Notes: generated from the sequence alone by a model not told the origin. DNA of 64,000 bases from Pseudoteredinibacter isoporae (GCF_011602085.1 NZ_JAAONY010000002.1:310001-374000), one strand, 5' to 3'; shown: positions 8,345 to 17,121, numbered from the stretch's first letter. Made by a program: numbers and translations.

Positions 8345-9909
8345 CGACTGATCACCACCACCAAAGTATTTTGATCCATATAAATAGAGCCTTCTGCCGG
8401 CCAAACCGGCTTATCAGAAATCGCTTTCAATACGCGTTTTCGTTCCGCACCGGAGGCGGCCTGATACCTCGGGTCAAGCAGATGGTATACCCGCTCACGC
8501 GACCAGGGGATATGCAAAACACCACCGATTCTGGGCTTGTCGTTCACAATGACCATCGGCACATAGGTCTCCCGCCCCCGGCCCTCTGCACTGAGAACTC
8601 GTTCAATATCGAGAATGACCCGATTCACGGCGAATAGATTGCGCTGGCTGCTTTTGTAATCTCGAAAGGATTTATTGGAAATGTCGATCATCGCGCCCAA
8701 GACCCAACCACAGGCCATTAACATAAACAGCACAGCTGCAATATTCAGTGATCGCTTTTTATGGCGCAGCAATTCGCCCAGTAAAGCCACCAGATAAAAC
8801 CCGTAGATATAGGGCACGCTATAAAGAGAACGAATAGGAAATGCCGAATTCTTACTGGCGAAAATCAACGCGAACGGCGCCAATAACATCAAAAACTGAA
8901 GCACGAGAAACACAGCGACATACGACAACTGGGATTGTTGCCAATACTTTCGGATAAAAACAATATTGAAGACCAGGAAGACAGCGGCCATTCCGACTTT
9001 TTCAAACGTGCCCACCTGCCCGACAAACTGAGGTTTCTGACATTGCTCAAAAGAATAAAAAGGCCAGGAATGTTCGGTGAATAAACACAACACTTCACCG
9101 TAACGTGAAAATATCGCGAACAAATCAATATCCGCCCGGGAACCCATTACCCACCCGGTGACACGGTACAAGCCTTTTGTGATTAGCAGATAGAAAATCA
9201 AGGACACCAGCAGTGCACCGCCCGCCAGCAGCAACCGTTTAAGCGATACCGTTTCAAAATCCGTAGACAAGGATACAAGAAACATCGCCAGAAATATTGT
9301 CGCAGCCAATTCTGTCGAAGCGGGATAAAACGCCGGGGCAATCGACATCGACAACAAACCGAGCAACATCAACGAGCGCTCGCCTCGTATGAACGCATAC
9401 AGACCCAGTACCGCAAAAAAGTTACCCAGAGGGTAAGCCAAGCGCGTACTGTCAAAAGAAAATAGCTTGCCGTAATAAAGTGAAACGCTTCCAATCAAGA
9501 CAAAAAAGTACAACTGGTATTGCTTTTTAAAACCCAAAAGGCTTGCGGCCAGATAAGCGGTACCAATCAACAGACAAGCGCCAAAGAAAGTACTAATAAC
9601 CGGTGAAGGCAAAGCCTGTTGCAACTTTGCATAAATGAGATAATAGCCCCAACGCCCCTGGGCCAAAAACGTCAGCGCATCAGAAGGATACTGAGACTGA
9701 ATAATATCATCAGCATTAAACGCCTGAAAAACGGCCTGACTCGAATAGGCAATGAATACCAGCAGAAGCAAACCAAGCAGAGAATAGCCCGAGTTAAAGT
9801 GTTGCTCTTGCGCACGTTGCAAAAATCTATCCATTGCCCTTCCAAACTTCGATCTTTCGAATTCCCATCGACCCAATTCAGCCAAGCCAGCTTTTAAATG
9901 CGCCAGCAC
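8341..9909 (-). CDS. GtrII-type membrane glucosyltransferase
   Basis: This 522-residue integral membrane protein has about ten hydrophobic helices. The signature near the N-terminus (FNADDIIQSQYPSD, then QGRWGYYLIY) is that of the GtrII glucosyltransferase family, which transfers a sugar from the lipid carrier to O-antigen in the periplasm. Together with gtrB and gtrA it makes a complete serotype-modifying cassette. The chosen GTG start gives a charged N-terminus of about 45 residues; ATG at 9834 is an alternative. The upstream region carries unusual repeats. Confidence 0.85.
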   Translation of the reverse strand: MLAHLKAGLAELGRWEFERSKFGRAMDRFLQRAQEQHFNSGYSLLGLLLLVFIAYSSQAVFQAFNADDIIQSQYPSDALTFLAQGRWGYYLIYAKLQQALPSPVISTFFGACLLIGTAYLAASLLGFKKQYQLYFFVLIGSVSLYYGKLFSFDSTRLAYPLGNFFAVLGLYAFIRGERSLMLLGLLSMSIAPAFYPASTELAATIFLAMFLVSLSTDFETVSLKRLLLAGGALLVSLIFYLLITKGLYRVTGWVMGSRADIDLFAIFSRYGEVLCLFTEHSWPFYSFEQCQKPQFVGQVGTFEKVGMAAVFLVFNIVFIRKYWQQSQLSYVAVFLVLQFLMLLAPFALIFASKNSAFPIRSLYSVPYIYGFYLVALLGELLRHKKRSLNIAAVLFMLMACGWVLGAMIDISNKSFRDYKSSQRNLFAVNRVILDIERVLSAEGRGRETYVPMVIVNDKPRIGGVLHIPWSRERVYHLLDPRYQAASGAERKRVLKAISDKPVWPAEGSIYMDQNTLVVVISR

Positions 9910-10129
9910 ATGACTCTAGCATGGGAATTATTACACTATCTTGACAGGCGAAGTGTACAGCCGATCCTCACAACAGAACCACTAATCACATACAAACGGA
10001 TACAAAACTTAAAAAGCAATCCCGTAGCTTGGGACACGAAATGAAAAAATAAAAAATGAAAAATAAAGCGACAGAAGAACCATTAAAAATTTGTCATAAA
10101 ACAATCATATTCCGTTCATTTTTTCCGCA

Positions 10130-10169
10130 TTTGTATCAACACGTATCAAGATATTTCAACACGTTTCAA
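10130..10169 (-). repeat. Four helically phased TTGAWAY repeats
   Basis: Read on the minus strand, four heptamers (TTGAAAC, TTGAAAT, TTGATAC, TTGATAC) follow each other at exactly 10-base steps. On the plus strand they appear as a tandem CAACACGT(A/T)TCAA pair 20 bases apart. Ten-base spacing puts all copies on one face of the helix, as for cooperative regulator binding. They lie about 220 bp upstream of the gtrII start. Confidence 0.6.
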
Positions 10170-10327
10170 AGGTGCGCCTATCTGTACTTAAAAATCGATA
10201 AGGCCCAGCTTAAGGCTCAAAACAGTGACACTTTTCTAACTGGCCAAAGAGACTAGTAAATAAAGAAACCAGAAGAGAAGCAAAAACGGAAATGAAGAAC
10301 TAAGGGCTTGCGGCAAGAAGGAAAGCA

Positions 10328-10370
10328 AAGAGAAGAGAAGAGAAGAGAAGAGAAGAGAAGAGAAGAGAAA
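10328..10370. repeat. Pentanucleotide microsatellite (AAGAG)n
   Basis: About eight perfect AGAGA/AAGAG units run from 10328 to 10370. Such tracts are prone to slippage. It lies between the dapA-like terminator and the gtr promoter region, not in a coding sequence I believe. Confidence 0.85.
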
Positions 10371-10401
10371 TAAGAGTATAAAGAGGTACAAGCTCACAAA
10401 C

Positions 10402-10431
10402 AAAAACGCCAGGCATGAGCCTGGCGTTTTT
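10402..10431 (-). terminator. Intrinsic terminator of the DapA-family gene
   Basis: AAAAACGCCAGGC (10402-10414) and GCCTGGCGTTTTT (10419-10431) pair perfectly around ATGA, with T/A tracts on both sides. It lies 33 bases after the stop of the minus-strand DapA-family gene. Confidence 0.9.
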
Positions 10432-10463
10432 CGAGGTGCGGCCTCTATTTTGAGGAACAGCCC

Positions 10464-11408
10464 TTAGTTGGCACCTGGCCAGCTGGCCCACCAATTGCGG
10501 AACTGCTGCCATTGCTCTTCCAAAAAGGCTTTCTGGCTGACACTCAAACGATCGCTTGGGTTGAGCTGGTGCTCATATTCAGAATTGCCCTCCAAGACCA
10601 TCAGATGCTTGTAGAACAAGACCAGATCGGTGCCCTCATCGATCTTCGACAATACCGCCATGGCATCATTCAGCTCGTTCGCCAGACGATAAGCGGTCGC
10701 ATCCCCTTTGGCCGCCTGCTCGGACAGCTCAACCAGGCGCAACACTTCTTTCGGGAAAGCATTACCCACACCGGTAATCGCACCGCCAGCGCCACAACGA
10801 ACAAAGCCGTGAACCACCTGGGTGTCCACACCTACCATCAGCGTCAGGTCGGCGTCACCACTGGTGATGTGCTCAGCCGCATAGCTTAGAGAATCAGCAC
10901 CGCCAAATTCTTTAAAGCCCACCAGATTGTTGTGATCCTTGCGCAAATCGAAGAACAAATCCGCCTTGGTTTCATAACCGTAGTACGGGCTGTTGTAGAT
11001 AACAGAAGGCAATGTCGGCGCCGCCTCCAAAATCGCCGCAAAGTGAGCGCGCTGAGCGGTCGGTGAAATACCACGAGACAGAACACGTGGAATCACCATC
11101 AAACCCGCTGCCCCAACCTTTTCAGCATGAGCCGCCAACGCAACCGCACGCATCGGGCTTTGGGCTCCGGTACCTACGATAGTGGGCACACCCGCCTCAA
11201 CCAGAGCTTCAACGCCTTGCATACGCTGCTCATCGCTGAGCAAAGGCCAATCGCCCATAGAACCGCAGTAGACCACTGCGCTCATACCGGCCTCAATCAA
11301 CTCCTTGCCTTTACGCGCCAACGCGGCAAAATCCGGAGTGCCCTGGGCATCACAAGGGGTCATTAGGGCTGGAATACAGCCGGTAAATACAGATTGCATA
11401 GCAGACAT
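10464..11408 (-). CDS. DapA/NanA-superfamily lyase or dehydratase
   Basis: This 314-residue TIM-barrel protein belongs to the dihydrodipicolinate synthase/N-acetylneuraminate lyase superfamily, which uses a Schiff-base lysine. Visible motifs are CGSMGDWPLL (the family GTTGE position, here altered), VIYNSPYYG with the conserved Tyr, and VGFKEFGG with the likely catalytic Lys. The altered pocket argues against true DapA. Relatives of this kind act on 2-keto acids or pyrroline carboxylates, such as in hydroxyproline catabolism. The ATG at 11408 is preferred since AGAGAG lies just upstream. The divergent PAS-AraC gene probably controls it. Confidence 0.85.
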   Translation of the reverse strand: MSAMQSVFTGCIPALMTPCDAQGTPDFAALARKGKELIEAGMSAVVYCGSMGDWPLLSDEQRMQGVEALVEAGVPTIVGTGAQSPMRAVALAAHAEKVGAAGLMVIPRVLSRGISPTAQRAHFAAILEAAPTLPSVIYNSPYYGYETKADLFFDLRKDHNNLVGFKEFGGADSLSYAAEHITSGDADLTLMVGVDTQVVHGFVRCGAGGAITGVGNAFPKEVLRLVELSEQAAKGDATAYRLANELNDAMAVLSKIDEGTDLVLFYKHLMVLEGNSEYEHQLNPSDRLSVSQKAFLEEQWQQFRNWWASWPGAN

Positions 11409-11525
11409 AGAATTCTCTCTTTTAAGGTTCACTATGGGCAGAAGATATGCGTATGCTATAAATTCCTCCCAATCCTGTCTTTACCATGACTATAATACAA
11501 ACTTGATTTTTGGCACAATTTAAAT

Positions 11526-12275
11526 ATGAGTGATACTAGCCCCGCAAGCCAACTGTACGCAAAATTAGCGGAACCCTTCCCCGCTGAGGAAATGTTCGAC
11601 CTGATCCCCAATGTTGTATTTTTTGTCAAAAATAGAGCCGGTTGTTATGTCAGCGTTAACCAAACCCTTGTGGAGCGAAGTGGCCGAAAAAGCAAGGACG
11701 AGCTGATTGGCTGCAGCCCCTCTGAAATATTGGGCAGCCATCTGGGCAAAGGTTATGAAGAGCAGGACCAAAAGGTACTGCAATCCGGCCAGCACCTCGT
11801 CGACGAACTGGAATTGCACGTCTATCAGAACCGCGAAGTTGGCTGGTGCCTGACGGGCAAGCGCCCTCTGCTGGGCAAAGACAAGGAAGTTGTCGGCCTT
11901 GTCGGCGTATCCCGAGACCTGAAATTGCCGGACGTCACCAGCGAGGATTTCGACCGCATCTCCGAGGTAGTCGACTACGCCCAGGAACGCATCGCCAACC
12001 CTCCCAGCCTGCAAGAGCTGGCCGATGTCGCCGGCATGTCAATCTATCAACTCGACCGCCGCATGAAGAAACTCTACGACCTCCCCACCGGTCAGTGGCT
12101 ACTCAAAATTCGGATCGATCACGCCAGCCGCCTGCTGCTCAACAGCGACCAACCCATTGCGGACATTGCCATGGATTGCGGCTATGGCGACCAGAGCGCC
12201 TTCACTCGACAGTTCAGACGCACTACCGGGCAGACGCCTTCTACCTTTCGGAAGTTACGTGAGCCGGATGCCTAG
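11526..12275 (+). CDS. PAS-domain AraC-family regulator
   Basis: The 249-residue protein has an N-terminal PAS fold (about 20-130; FDLIPNVVFFVKNRAG, then WCLTGKRPLLGKDKEVVGLVGVSRD) and a C-terminal AraC/XylS double helix-turn-helix (about 150-245; LADVAGMSIYQLDRRMKKL and ADIAMDCGYGDQSAFTRQF). It probably senses a small molecule through the PAS domain. It is divergent from the DapA-family gene with a shared 117-bp promoter region, so local activation of that gene is the natural guess. Confidence 0.9.
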   Translation: MSDTSPASQLYAKLAEPFPAEEMFDLIPNVVFFVKNRAGCYVSVNQTLVERSGRKSKDELIGCSPSEILGSHLGKGYEEQDQKVLQSGQHLVDELELHVYQNREVGWCLTGKRPLLGKDKEVVGLVGVSRDLKLPDVTSEDFDRISEVVDYAQERIANPPSLQELADVAGMSIYQLDRRMKKLYDLPTGQWLLKIRIDHASRLLLNSDQPIADIAMDCGYGDQSAFTRQFRRTTGQTPSTFRKLREPDA

Positions 12276-12332
12276 AGAAAAGCCCAATAGATTGTTATTG
12301 GTGGTACCCTAAATTGAAAAATAACCATCATG

Positions 12333-13451
12333 TTACAAACAAACTCTTTCTCGGCCATAGTAAACTCGCCCATCCAAGTCGTCATCAGGACTACCACCAA
12401 ATGCCCAGTAACATGCCCAATCACCCGTACTCATAAGTACCCACTCGTCTGAAATCTCGGCAGCTCCAATTTTTCGACAAAGGGCATCAGGCGTTTTCGC
12501 TTGATATCGTGTTCCCCAGGCATCAGCAACATATACAAAGTTCCCCTCTTGAGGCACAACATTACGGACTATATGCCTTTTACTTACTGGCCCCAGCTCT
12601 CCATAGGCTGAAGCCATGACGTGGGTAATCGTAGAATCAGCCGGGAAAGTCCAATGCCTACTTCCAGATGGGCCAAACCTAATTTTCCTGCCACCTGTAA
12701 GCCCAACCCAACCGATAGAGTTCTCCTCAATTTTCCCATCTAGTGAATATTTAATGTCGGTGCATTTGTTATCAACACCCACATCCAACTGAGGCAGTTT
12801 GTAGAAATTTACTTTTGACAGCTCAAAACGATCACTTATAGGCAATTCATCAATAAACGGAAACTTCACCTTCGCTTTGTAACCCAAGAACCCCTTTACC
12901 CCAGAACTGAATTCTTTTAATTGAAACCTGTTGCTTCCATAGTAATCTCTAAAAAGAGCATACTCCGGCACTGTTTCAACATCTATATTCTTGAACACTT
13001 CCAAATCTGGCCCTAGAGTGAGAGACCCTACACCCCAAACTCGCACCCCAATTTTTGAGTTAAGGTTTAGTTTCCCATCAATCTTTCCAAGCCCAACAAG
13101 ACTGTAGTCCGCTTGTTTTTTCAATATCTTACTATGCGAAACAACGCGGGGCCCTAGATGATCATTCACAAATTTCTCATCAACCAAACCTCCAAATTGA
13201 TACCTTATCCTTGCACCCACACCAGCACCAATACTCGCTTTTACACCCCATGAAAACTCTCCTTCAGGGTTAGCAATAAACGCAATCCTTCCCGCAACAA
13301 CCACACGAGGCTTTCCTTCGTAAACTTTTGATTTAGGCGAGTAATTTATATCTAAATTTTTTCCTGAAACGGAATGGTCTACATTTAACTCCCCCGATAT
13401 GTCGATAGGTGCCTGCGCATGGATTTTAAACAAAGGTGGGGCATGAATCAT
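12333..13451 (-). CDS. C-terminal part of a frameshift-split secreted protein
   Basis: I recognise no family in these 372 residues. They are rich in short beta-like, glycine-rich stretches (for example VKASIGAGVGARIRYQFGG) and have cysteines near the end. Reading on past the ATG at 13451, the frame stays open through LSVSGKIRAVVKIN to about 13500, where it meets the end of the upstream gene one base out of register. One added T in the short T-run near 13492 would join both into one protein of about 735 residues. No ribosome site precedes this ATG. A broken gene or a sequencing error is more likely than a separate gene. The DNA is A+T-rich compared with neighbours. Confidence 0.6.
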   Translation of the reverse strand: MIHAPPLFKIHAQAPIDISGELNVDHSVSGKNLDINYSPKSKVYEGKPRVVVAGRIAFIANPEGEFSWGVKASIGAGVGARIRYQFGGLVDEKFVNDHLGPRVVSHSKILKKQADYSLVGLGKIDGKLNLNSKIGVRVWGVGSLTLGPDLEVFKNIDVETVPEYALFRDYYGSNRFQLKEFSSGVKGFLGYKAKVKFPFIDELPISDRFELSKVNFYKLPQLDVGVDNKCTDIKYSLDGKIEENSIGWVGLTGGRKIRFGPSGSRHWTFPADSTITHVMASAYGELGPVSKRHIVRNVVPQEGNFVYVADAWGTRYQAKTPDALCRKIGAAEISDEWVLMSTGDWACYWAFGGSPDDDLDGRVYYGRERVCL

Positions 13452-13489
13452 GTTTATTTTTACAACAGCCCTAATTTTTCCCGAAACAC

Positions 13490-14536
13490 TTAAAGGCCAC
13501 TTGAAAAATCAAACTTGTCATCAAAATTAAATTTCAATGGACTACCCCCTACGGATCTATCTTGACGCGATCTATTTGAATGAAATGAATTATCTTTAAC
13601 TTCATACAAGAAACCAATCGAAATTCTTCCGGGCGTCAAGAACTCAAATGGAGAAACGTTCTCAGTGAAAATTTCATATCTCCCACTATCGACTAAAACC
13701 TCCGTAATTTTCAGATAGTAAATTTCATATTCAGAATAACTAATTAGATAGTCCCCCACCATAGGCTCAACTTTCAAATCAGAAAAATCAATATATACCG
13801 TGTTACCATCTATCTCATGGTCGACCCCCATTTGAGTCAAATTGTATACCGTTTCAGATTCATCTATAGTTACAGCGTCTTTTTCCCAACCAGTTTCCAC
13901 CTTTATAGGACCTACTGGGTTAGAGCGATTCCCAAACTCATCTTCGGACAATATGTAAACATTAAAATTTTTATTTTCCGGAAGCCCTTCAAGATAGGAT
14001 CTAACTTCTCCTTCGTATCTGTAATTCTCTTCCATATCAAAATTAATATTTTCACCATCCTCAAAAAGATACAGTAAGTAACTTATATTATCTGCATGAG
14101 AAACATTATCTTCACTCGGGAACCAAGACAAAGCCACTGAATTTCCCGTCACCATTCTGCTATCAAAAACAGGGGCCGAAGGAGATTCATAGTCTTCATC
14201 AACCACCGAAATATCGAAACTTCTTGTAGCAACACCATATATGTTCCTAGCTGATACATGATAAGTTCCGCTCTTCTTAGGGTACAGCTTAGCTATCCCC
14301 CTAAAAACACCCTTCGACACCTTCTTACCTTTAAACTTTCGCTTAAACTTATCTCCCCTAACAATTATCTTTCTTTTTGCCTGTTTAGCAGACCAATTAA
14401 TTAGAATATAGTCTCCTTTAATAACTGTTTTGGCTGACAAATTCACATTTAACACAGGCTTTCTATCTTTCGCCTGGGCACCTGGACCAGAAAAGACCAG
14501 GAAAATGCAAAAAATAACAAACAACATTCTACTCAT
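13490..14536 (-). CDS. Secreted Ig/FnIII-like protein, N-terminal part of split gene
   Basis: The 348-residue product has a signal peptide (residues 1-22, ending AQA), then an Ig-like domain (about 25-110; SGTYHVSARNIYGVATRSFDISVVD). A fibronectin-III-like domain follows (about 118-215; SVALSWFPSEDN to NVYILSEDEFGNRSNPVGPIKVE). Such domains are typical of cell-surface or secreted proteins. The frame ends with FDFSSGL and a TAA at 13492-13490, where the next open frame takes over in another register. The function is unknown, and there is no obvious neighbour partner. Confidence 0.7.
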   Translation of the reverse strand: MSRMLFVIFCIFLVFSGPGAQAKDRKPVLNVNLSAKTVIKGDYILINWSAKQAKRKIIVRGDKFKRKFKGKKVSKGVFRGIAKLYPKKSGTYHVSARNIYGVATRSFDISVVDEDYESPSAPVFDSRMVTGNSVALSWFPSEDNVSHADNISYLLYLFEDGENINFDMEENYRYEGEVRSYLEGLPENKNFNVYILSEDEFGNRSNPVGPIKVETGWEKDAVTIDESETVYNLTQMGVDHEIDGNTVYIDFSDLKVEPMVGDYLISYSEYEIYYLKITEVLVDSGRYEIFTENVSPFEFLTPGRISIGFLYEVKDNSFHSNRSRQDRSVGGSPLKFNFDDKFDFSSGL

Positions 14537-14655
14537 AGCGCTTCCTCAAACATATCAATTCAAGGAAAAGCTATCGCCAAGAGAAGATTCAAGAAATGGG
14601 GCAAACAGGCTAAAAGGCCAATTGAGCGTAAATTAAGGGGTTCTATGCTTCCTAA

Positions 14656-15102
14656 TCACAAGCAACTGCGCGTTGTAAAACTCACACACAATTCCACCGG
14701 GGAATCCATAGAAAGCTGTGAGACTGAAAATGCGGCACGAGCGTGATGGCCTTTTTCACCGAGGCATTCGCTAAATATCTCAGAAGCCGCATCGAGCACA
14801 GTCGGTTGATTAAAGAAGTCCGCAGCACTGGCAACATAGCCATCCAAACGCAGCAGTCCATCCAGAGTCTTAAAATTCTCGGTAACATCTCGAATTTGCG
14901 CCAGCACATTTTTAGCGGCAATCGCAGTCGCTTCCTGCGCTTGCTCAACCGTCAACTCTGCACCAACCTTTCCGAGAAAAAACAAATCGTCATCGAGCAT
15001 TGGGAATTGACCTGATACAAATCCAATCCCCTGGCGAACAACAACGGCTTTGTATGCGCCGACCGGTGCCGGCGCTTTTGGAAGTATGATTTCCTTCTTC
15101 AT
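14656..15102 (-). CDS. RidA/YjgF/YER057c-family protein
   Basis: This 148-residue protein starts MKKEIILPKAPAPVGAYK and shows the RidA features FVSGQFPM, ATAIAAKNVLAQI and FSVSQLSMDSPVE near the C-terminus. RidA proteins hydrolyse reactive enamine/imine intermediates, or act in substrate-specific catabolic steps. The start at 15102 lies four bases after the stop of the oxidoreductase gene, so the two are co-transcribed. A longer open frame upstream is not real, because it overlaps the neighbour. The usual RidA arginine is not plainly placed, so activity is uncertain. Confidence 0.8.
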   Translation of the reverse strand: MKKEIILPKAPAPVGAYKAVVVRQGIGFVSGQFPMLDDDLFFLGKVGAELTVEQAQEATAIAAKNVLAQIRDVTENFKTLDGLLRLDGYVASAADFFNQPTVLDAASEIFSECLGEKGHHARAAFSVSQLSMDSPVELCVSFTTRSCL

Positions 15103-15106
15103 TGGA

Positions 15107-16132
15107 CTACTGAATATCAAAAACCAGATTGCCGGCCGCATCTCCCTTGGCCAGCATAGCGTGCGCTTCAACCGCCTCTTCCAGAGTGAAAGTACGATCC
15201 AGCGAAGGCTTGATGCTCCCAAGGCGCACCTGCTCAAGTCCCCATTCCAGATCGGCAACATCCCCCATCAGCGTTCCGCGGATTTGGCGTTGTGGGAAAA
15301 ATACCGAACGAACTTGAAGGCTGGATTCCAAGCCAAGCACATTGCCCATCAACACCACAACGCCAAGTGGCTTACTCATTTCCAAAGACTGCGCCAGACT
15401 CGGACCACCCAGATTATCGATCACCACATCGGCACCACCACCGGACCATTCCTGAATTTGCTGCACATAATCGGACGCCGAACTCAACACCACTAAATCT
15501 GCGCCCAGACTTTTTACAAACTCTGTTTTGGATTCACTGCGTAACGTCACCGCAACTTCAGCACCCAGGGCTTTCGCGACCTGAATCATGGTGGAACCTG
15601 TACCCGAGGCACCGGCATGAATTAGCACTTTATCACCCGCTTTGACTTCACCAACGGTTTTGACCGCACGCACAGCGGTAACCAGAGGCATCGGCAAAGT
15701 TGCCACTTCAACAGCAGGCAATCCAGTATTGTCTTTTAGAGTCCAGCGCGCGGGCACCGTCATGTATTCCGCGTAGGAACCATTTTCAGCAATGCCTCGA
15801 ATGGCATAGCTCGGAGAGGCCGACATCACCTCACCACCGTCGTCATTGGCATCCGTCGGGTAGCCCGGCATGGGAATCACGCGATCCCCTACTTCAAAAC
15901 CGCTAACGCCTTCGCCCAACTCAGCGACCGTACCAACCGCATCCGACCCCAAAATAAAGGGGAACGGCAAATCCGGCGTCACACTGCCCTCACGAATATA
16001 ATGGTCCAGACGGTTGAGGCCTGCCGCCTCGATGCGAATCAACAACTCCCCCGCCCTGGGTCTTGGGGTATCTACAGTACGGGTTTCCAAAACATCAGCG
16101 TCGCCGAAACGATCCATAACAATGGCTTTCAT
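15107..16132 (-). CDS. Zinc-independent MDR/quinone oxidoreductase
   Basis: The 341-residue NADPH-dependent medium-chain reductase starts MKAIVMDRFGDADVL. It shows the GroES-like N-domain (AAGLNRLDHYIREG, LGSDAVGTVAELG) and a Rossmann domain with VLIHAGASGTGSTMIQVAKALGA. It lacks the structural and catalytic zinc cysteines, so a quinone/enone reductase is more likely than an alcohol dehydrogenase. AGGAG lies eight bases upstream of the ATG at 16132. It is middle gene of the leftward operon with an enoyl-CoA hydratase and RidA. Confidence 0.88.
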   Translation of the reverse strand: MKAIVMDRFGDADVLETRTVDTPRPRAGELLIRIEAAGLNRLDHYIREGSVTPDLPFPFILGSDAVGTVAELGEGVSGFEVGDRVIPMPGYPTDANDDGGEVMSASPSYAIRGIAENGSYAEYMTVPARWTLKDNTGLPAVEVATLPMPLVTAVRAVKTVGEVKAGDKVLIHAGASGTGSTMIQVAKALGAEVAVTLRSESKTEFVKSLGADLVVLSSASDYVQQIQEWSGGGADVVIDNLGGPSLAQSLEMSKPLGVVVLMGNVLGLESSLQVRSVFFPQRQIRGTLMGDVADLEWGLEQVRLGSIKPSLDRTFTLEEAVEAHAMLAKGDAAGNLVFDIQ

Positions 16133-16280
16133 GGTATTTCTCCTATTGAGATCGATAAGAAGAAAAACTCTTCTTAAAACATTGAACAAACTAGGTGAAA
16201 TCCAGTTTATTGCTGAAAACCAAAGGCAACAAATGGGAATATCTTCGATTGAAACGAAGATATTCTTTGTTTAAAAATTG

Positions 16281-17042
16281 CTATGCCTGCGGTTTCTGGC
16301 TAAGCATGGAGTCCGCCGCATCCATACCGCTATCACTGACCCACTTGCTCATCATTGGGTCACTGTTGTTAGCCACAATGTCCTTCATTTTTTGGATCGC
16401 ATCATTGCGGAACTGCCCTTTTACCGCCGCGTAGGAATCGGCCGGAATGCTCGCCATATCTTCGGCAACCGCAATGGCCCGCTCAAGCACCTGGTCATGG
16501 GGCACAATCTCGTCGACAACTCGTCTACTGTGGATTTGCCGGGCATTCACATTCTTACTGTAGAGCGTAAGAAAACGCACATCCTGAGGCGCCAGCTCTG
16601 CCCTCACGGCAACAGCCGGGCAAGCCGGAAACGGGATTCCAGCACGAGCCTCAGTCAAGCCATAGGCAAAATGATCACCATCCGCGGCAATTCGATAATC
16701 ACAGGCCAGCGCAATGGTCAGGCCGGCACCAACGGCGTGACCATTAACCGCGGCTATCACCGGTTTCGGCGAGCTGTATAGAGTACAAATGTTCTTATTG
16801 GCGAGTTCCAGCAAGCGACACTGTTGCTCCGGCGTATAATTCGGCACTTCCTTTAAATTCATCCCGGCACAAAAGCTGTCATCGGTTCCCGTAATCACAA
16901 CCGCCTTGCAAGATGAATTCATTGCCTGAGTGATCGCGGTCAGAAACTGCTCTGCCGAATCCAAAGTGACTGAATTTCTGGGGGTATGATCGATGCGAAT
17001 AAGGCCGATCTCCCCTCTGCTTTCAAATGTCGTCGTATTCAC
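16281..17042 (-). CDS. Enoyl-CoA hydratase/isomerase family protein
   Basis: This crotonase-fold protein of about 253 residues carries FCAGMNL (first oxyanion-hole element) and AVNGHAVGAGLTIALACDYRIA (second). The GTG at 17042 is preferred over the upstream frame because CGGAG sits nine bases before it. The usual catalytic glutamates are replaced or shifted around RAGIPFPACPAV, so hydration versus another CoA reaction cannot be decided. It is first gene of the operon facing the TetR gene, with two palindromes in the shared promoter. Confidence 0.88.
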   Translation of the reverse strand: MNTTTFESRGEIGLIRIDHTPRNSVTLDSAEQFLTAITQAMNSSCKAVVITGTDDSFCAGMNLKEVPNYTPEQQCRLLELANKNICTLYSSPKPVIAAVNGHAVGAGLTIALACDYRIAADGDHFAYGLTEARAGIPFPACPAVAVRAELAPQDVRFLTLYSKNVNARQIHSRRVVDEIVPHDQVLERAIAVAEDMASIPADSYAAVKGQFRNDAIQKMKDIVANNSDPMMSKWVSDSGMDAADSMLSQKPQA

Positions 17043-17073
17043 AATGATTTCTCCGTCTATCCACACACATAAA

Positions 17074-17090
17074 AATGAAGTGACTTCATT
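17074..17090. promoter_or_regulatory. TetR operator candidate 1
   Basis: AATGAAGT and ACTTCATT form a perfect 17-base palindrome around a central G. It sits 32 bases upstream of the hydratase start and shares the core GAAGTGAC(A/T)TC with the second site, so one TetR dimer type likely binds both. Confidence 0.7.
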
Positions 17091-17121
17091 ATTGTGCTTT
17101 TTCGATCACTGTCAATAAGTG

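Larger units (their letters stand above)
9910..10463. other. AT-rich intergenic region with repeats
   Basis: These 554 bases hold no believable gene and are much richer in A+T than their flanks. They contain the four-fold phased repeat at 10130-10169, the pentanucleotide microsatellite at 10328-10370 and the terminator of the DapA-family gene at 10402-10431. The promoter of the gtr cassette must lie here. Confidence 0.6.

Noticed and set aside
10056-10256. A 66-codon plus-strand frame in the AT-rich gap
   Set aside because: Sequence is unlike a protein, with no ribosome site, and covers the phased repeat region.
10300-10512. A 70-codon minus-strand open frame over the microsatellite
   Set aside because: It is made by the repeat itself (Leu/Ser/Phe repeats), overlaps the end of the DapA-family gene and its terminator, and has no ribosome site.
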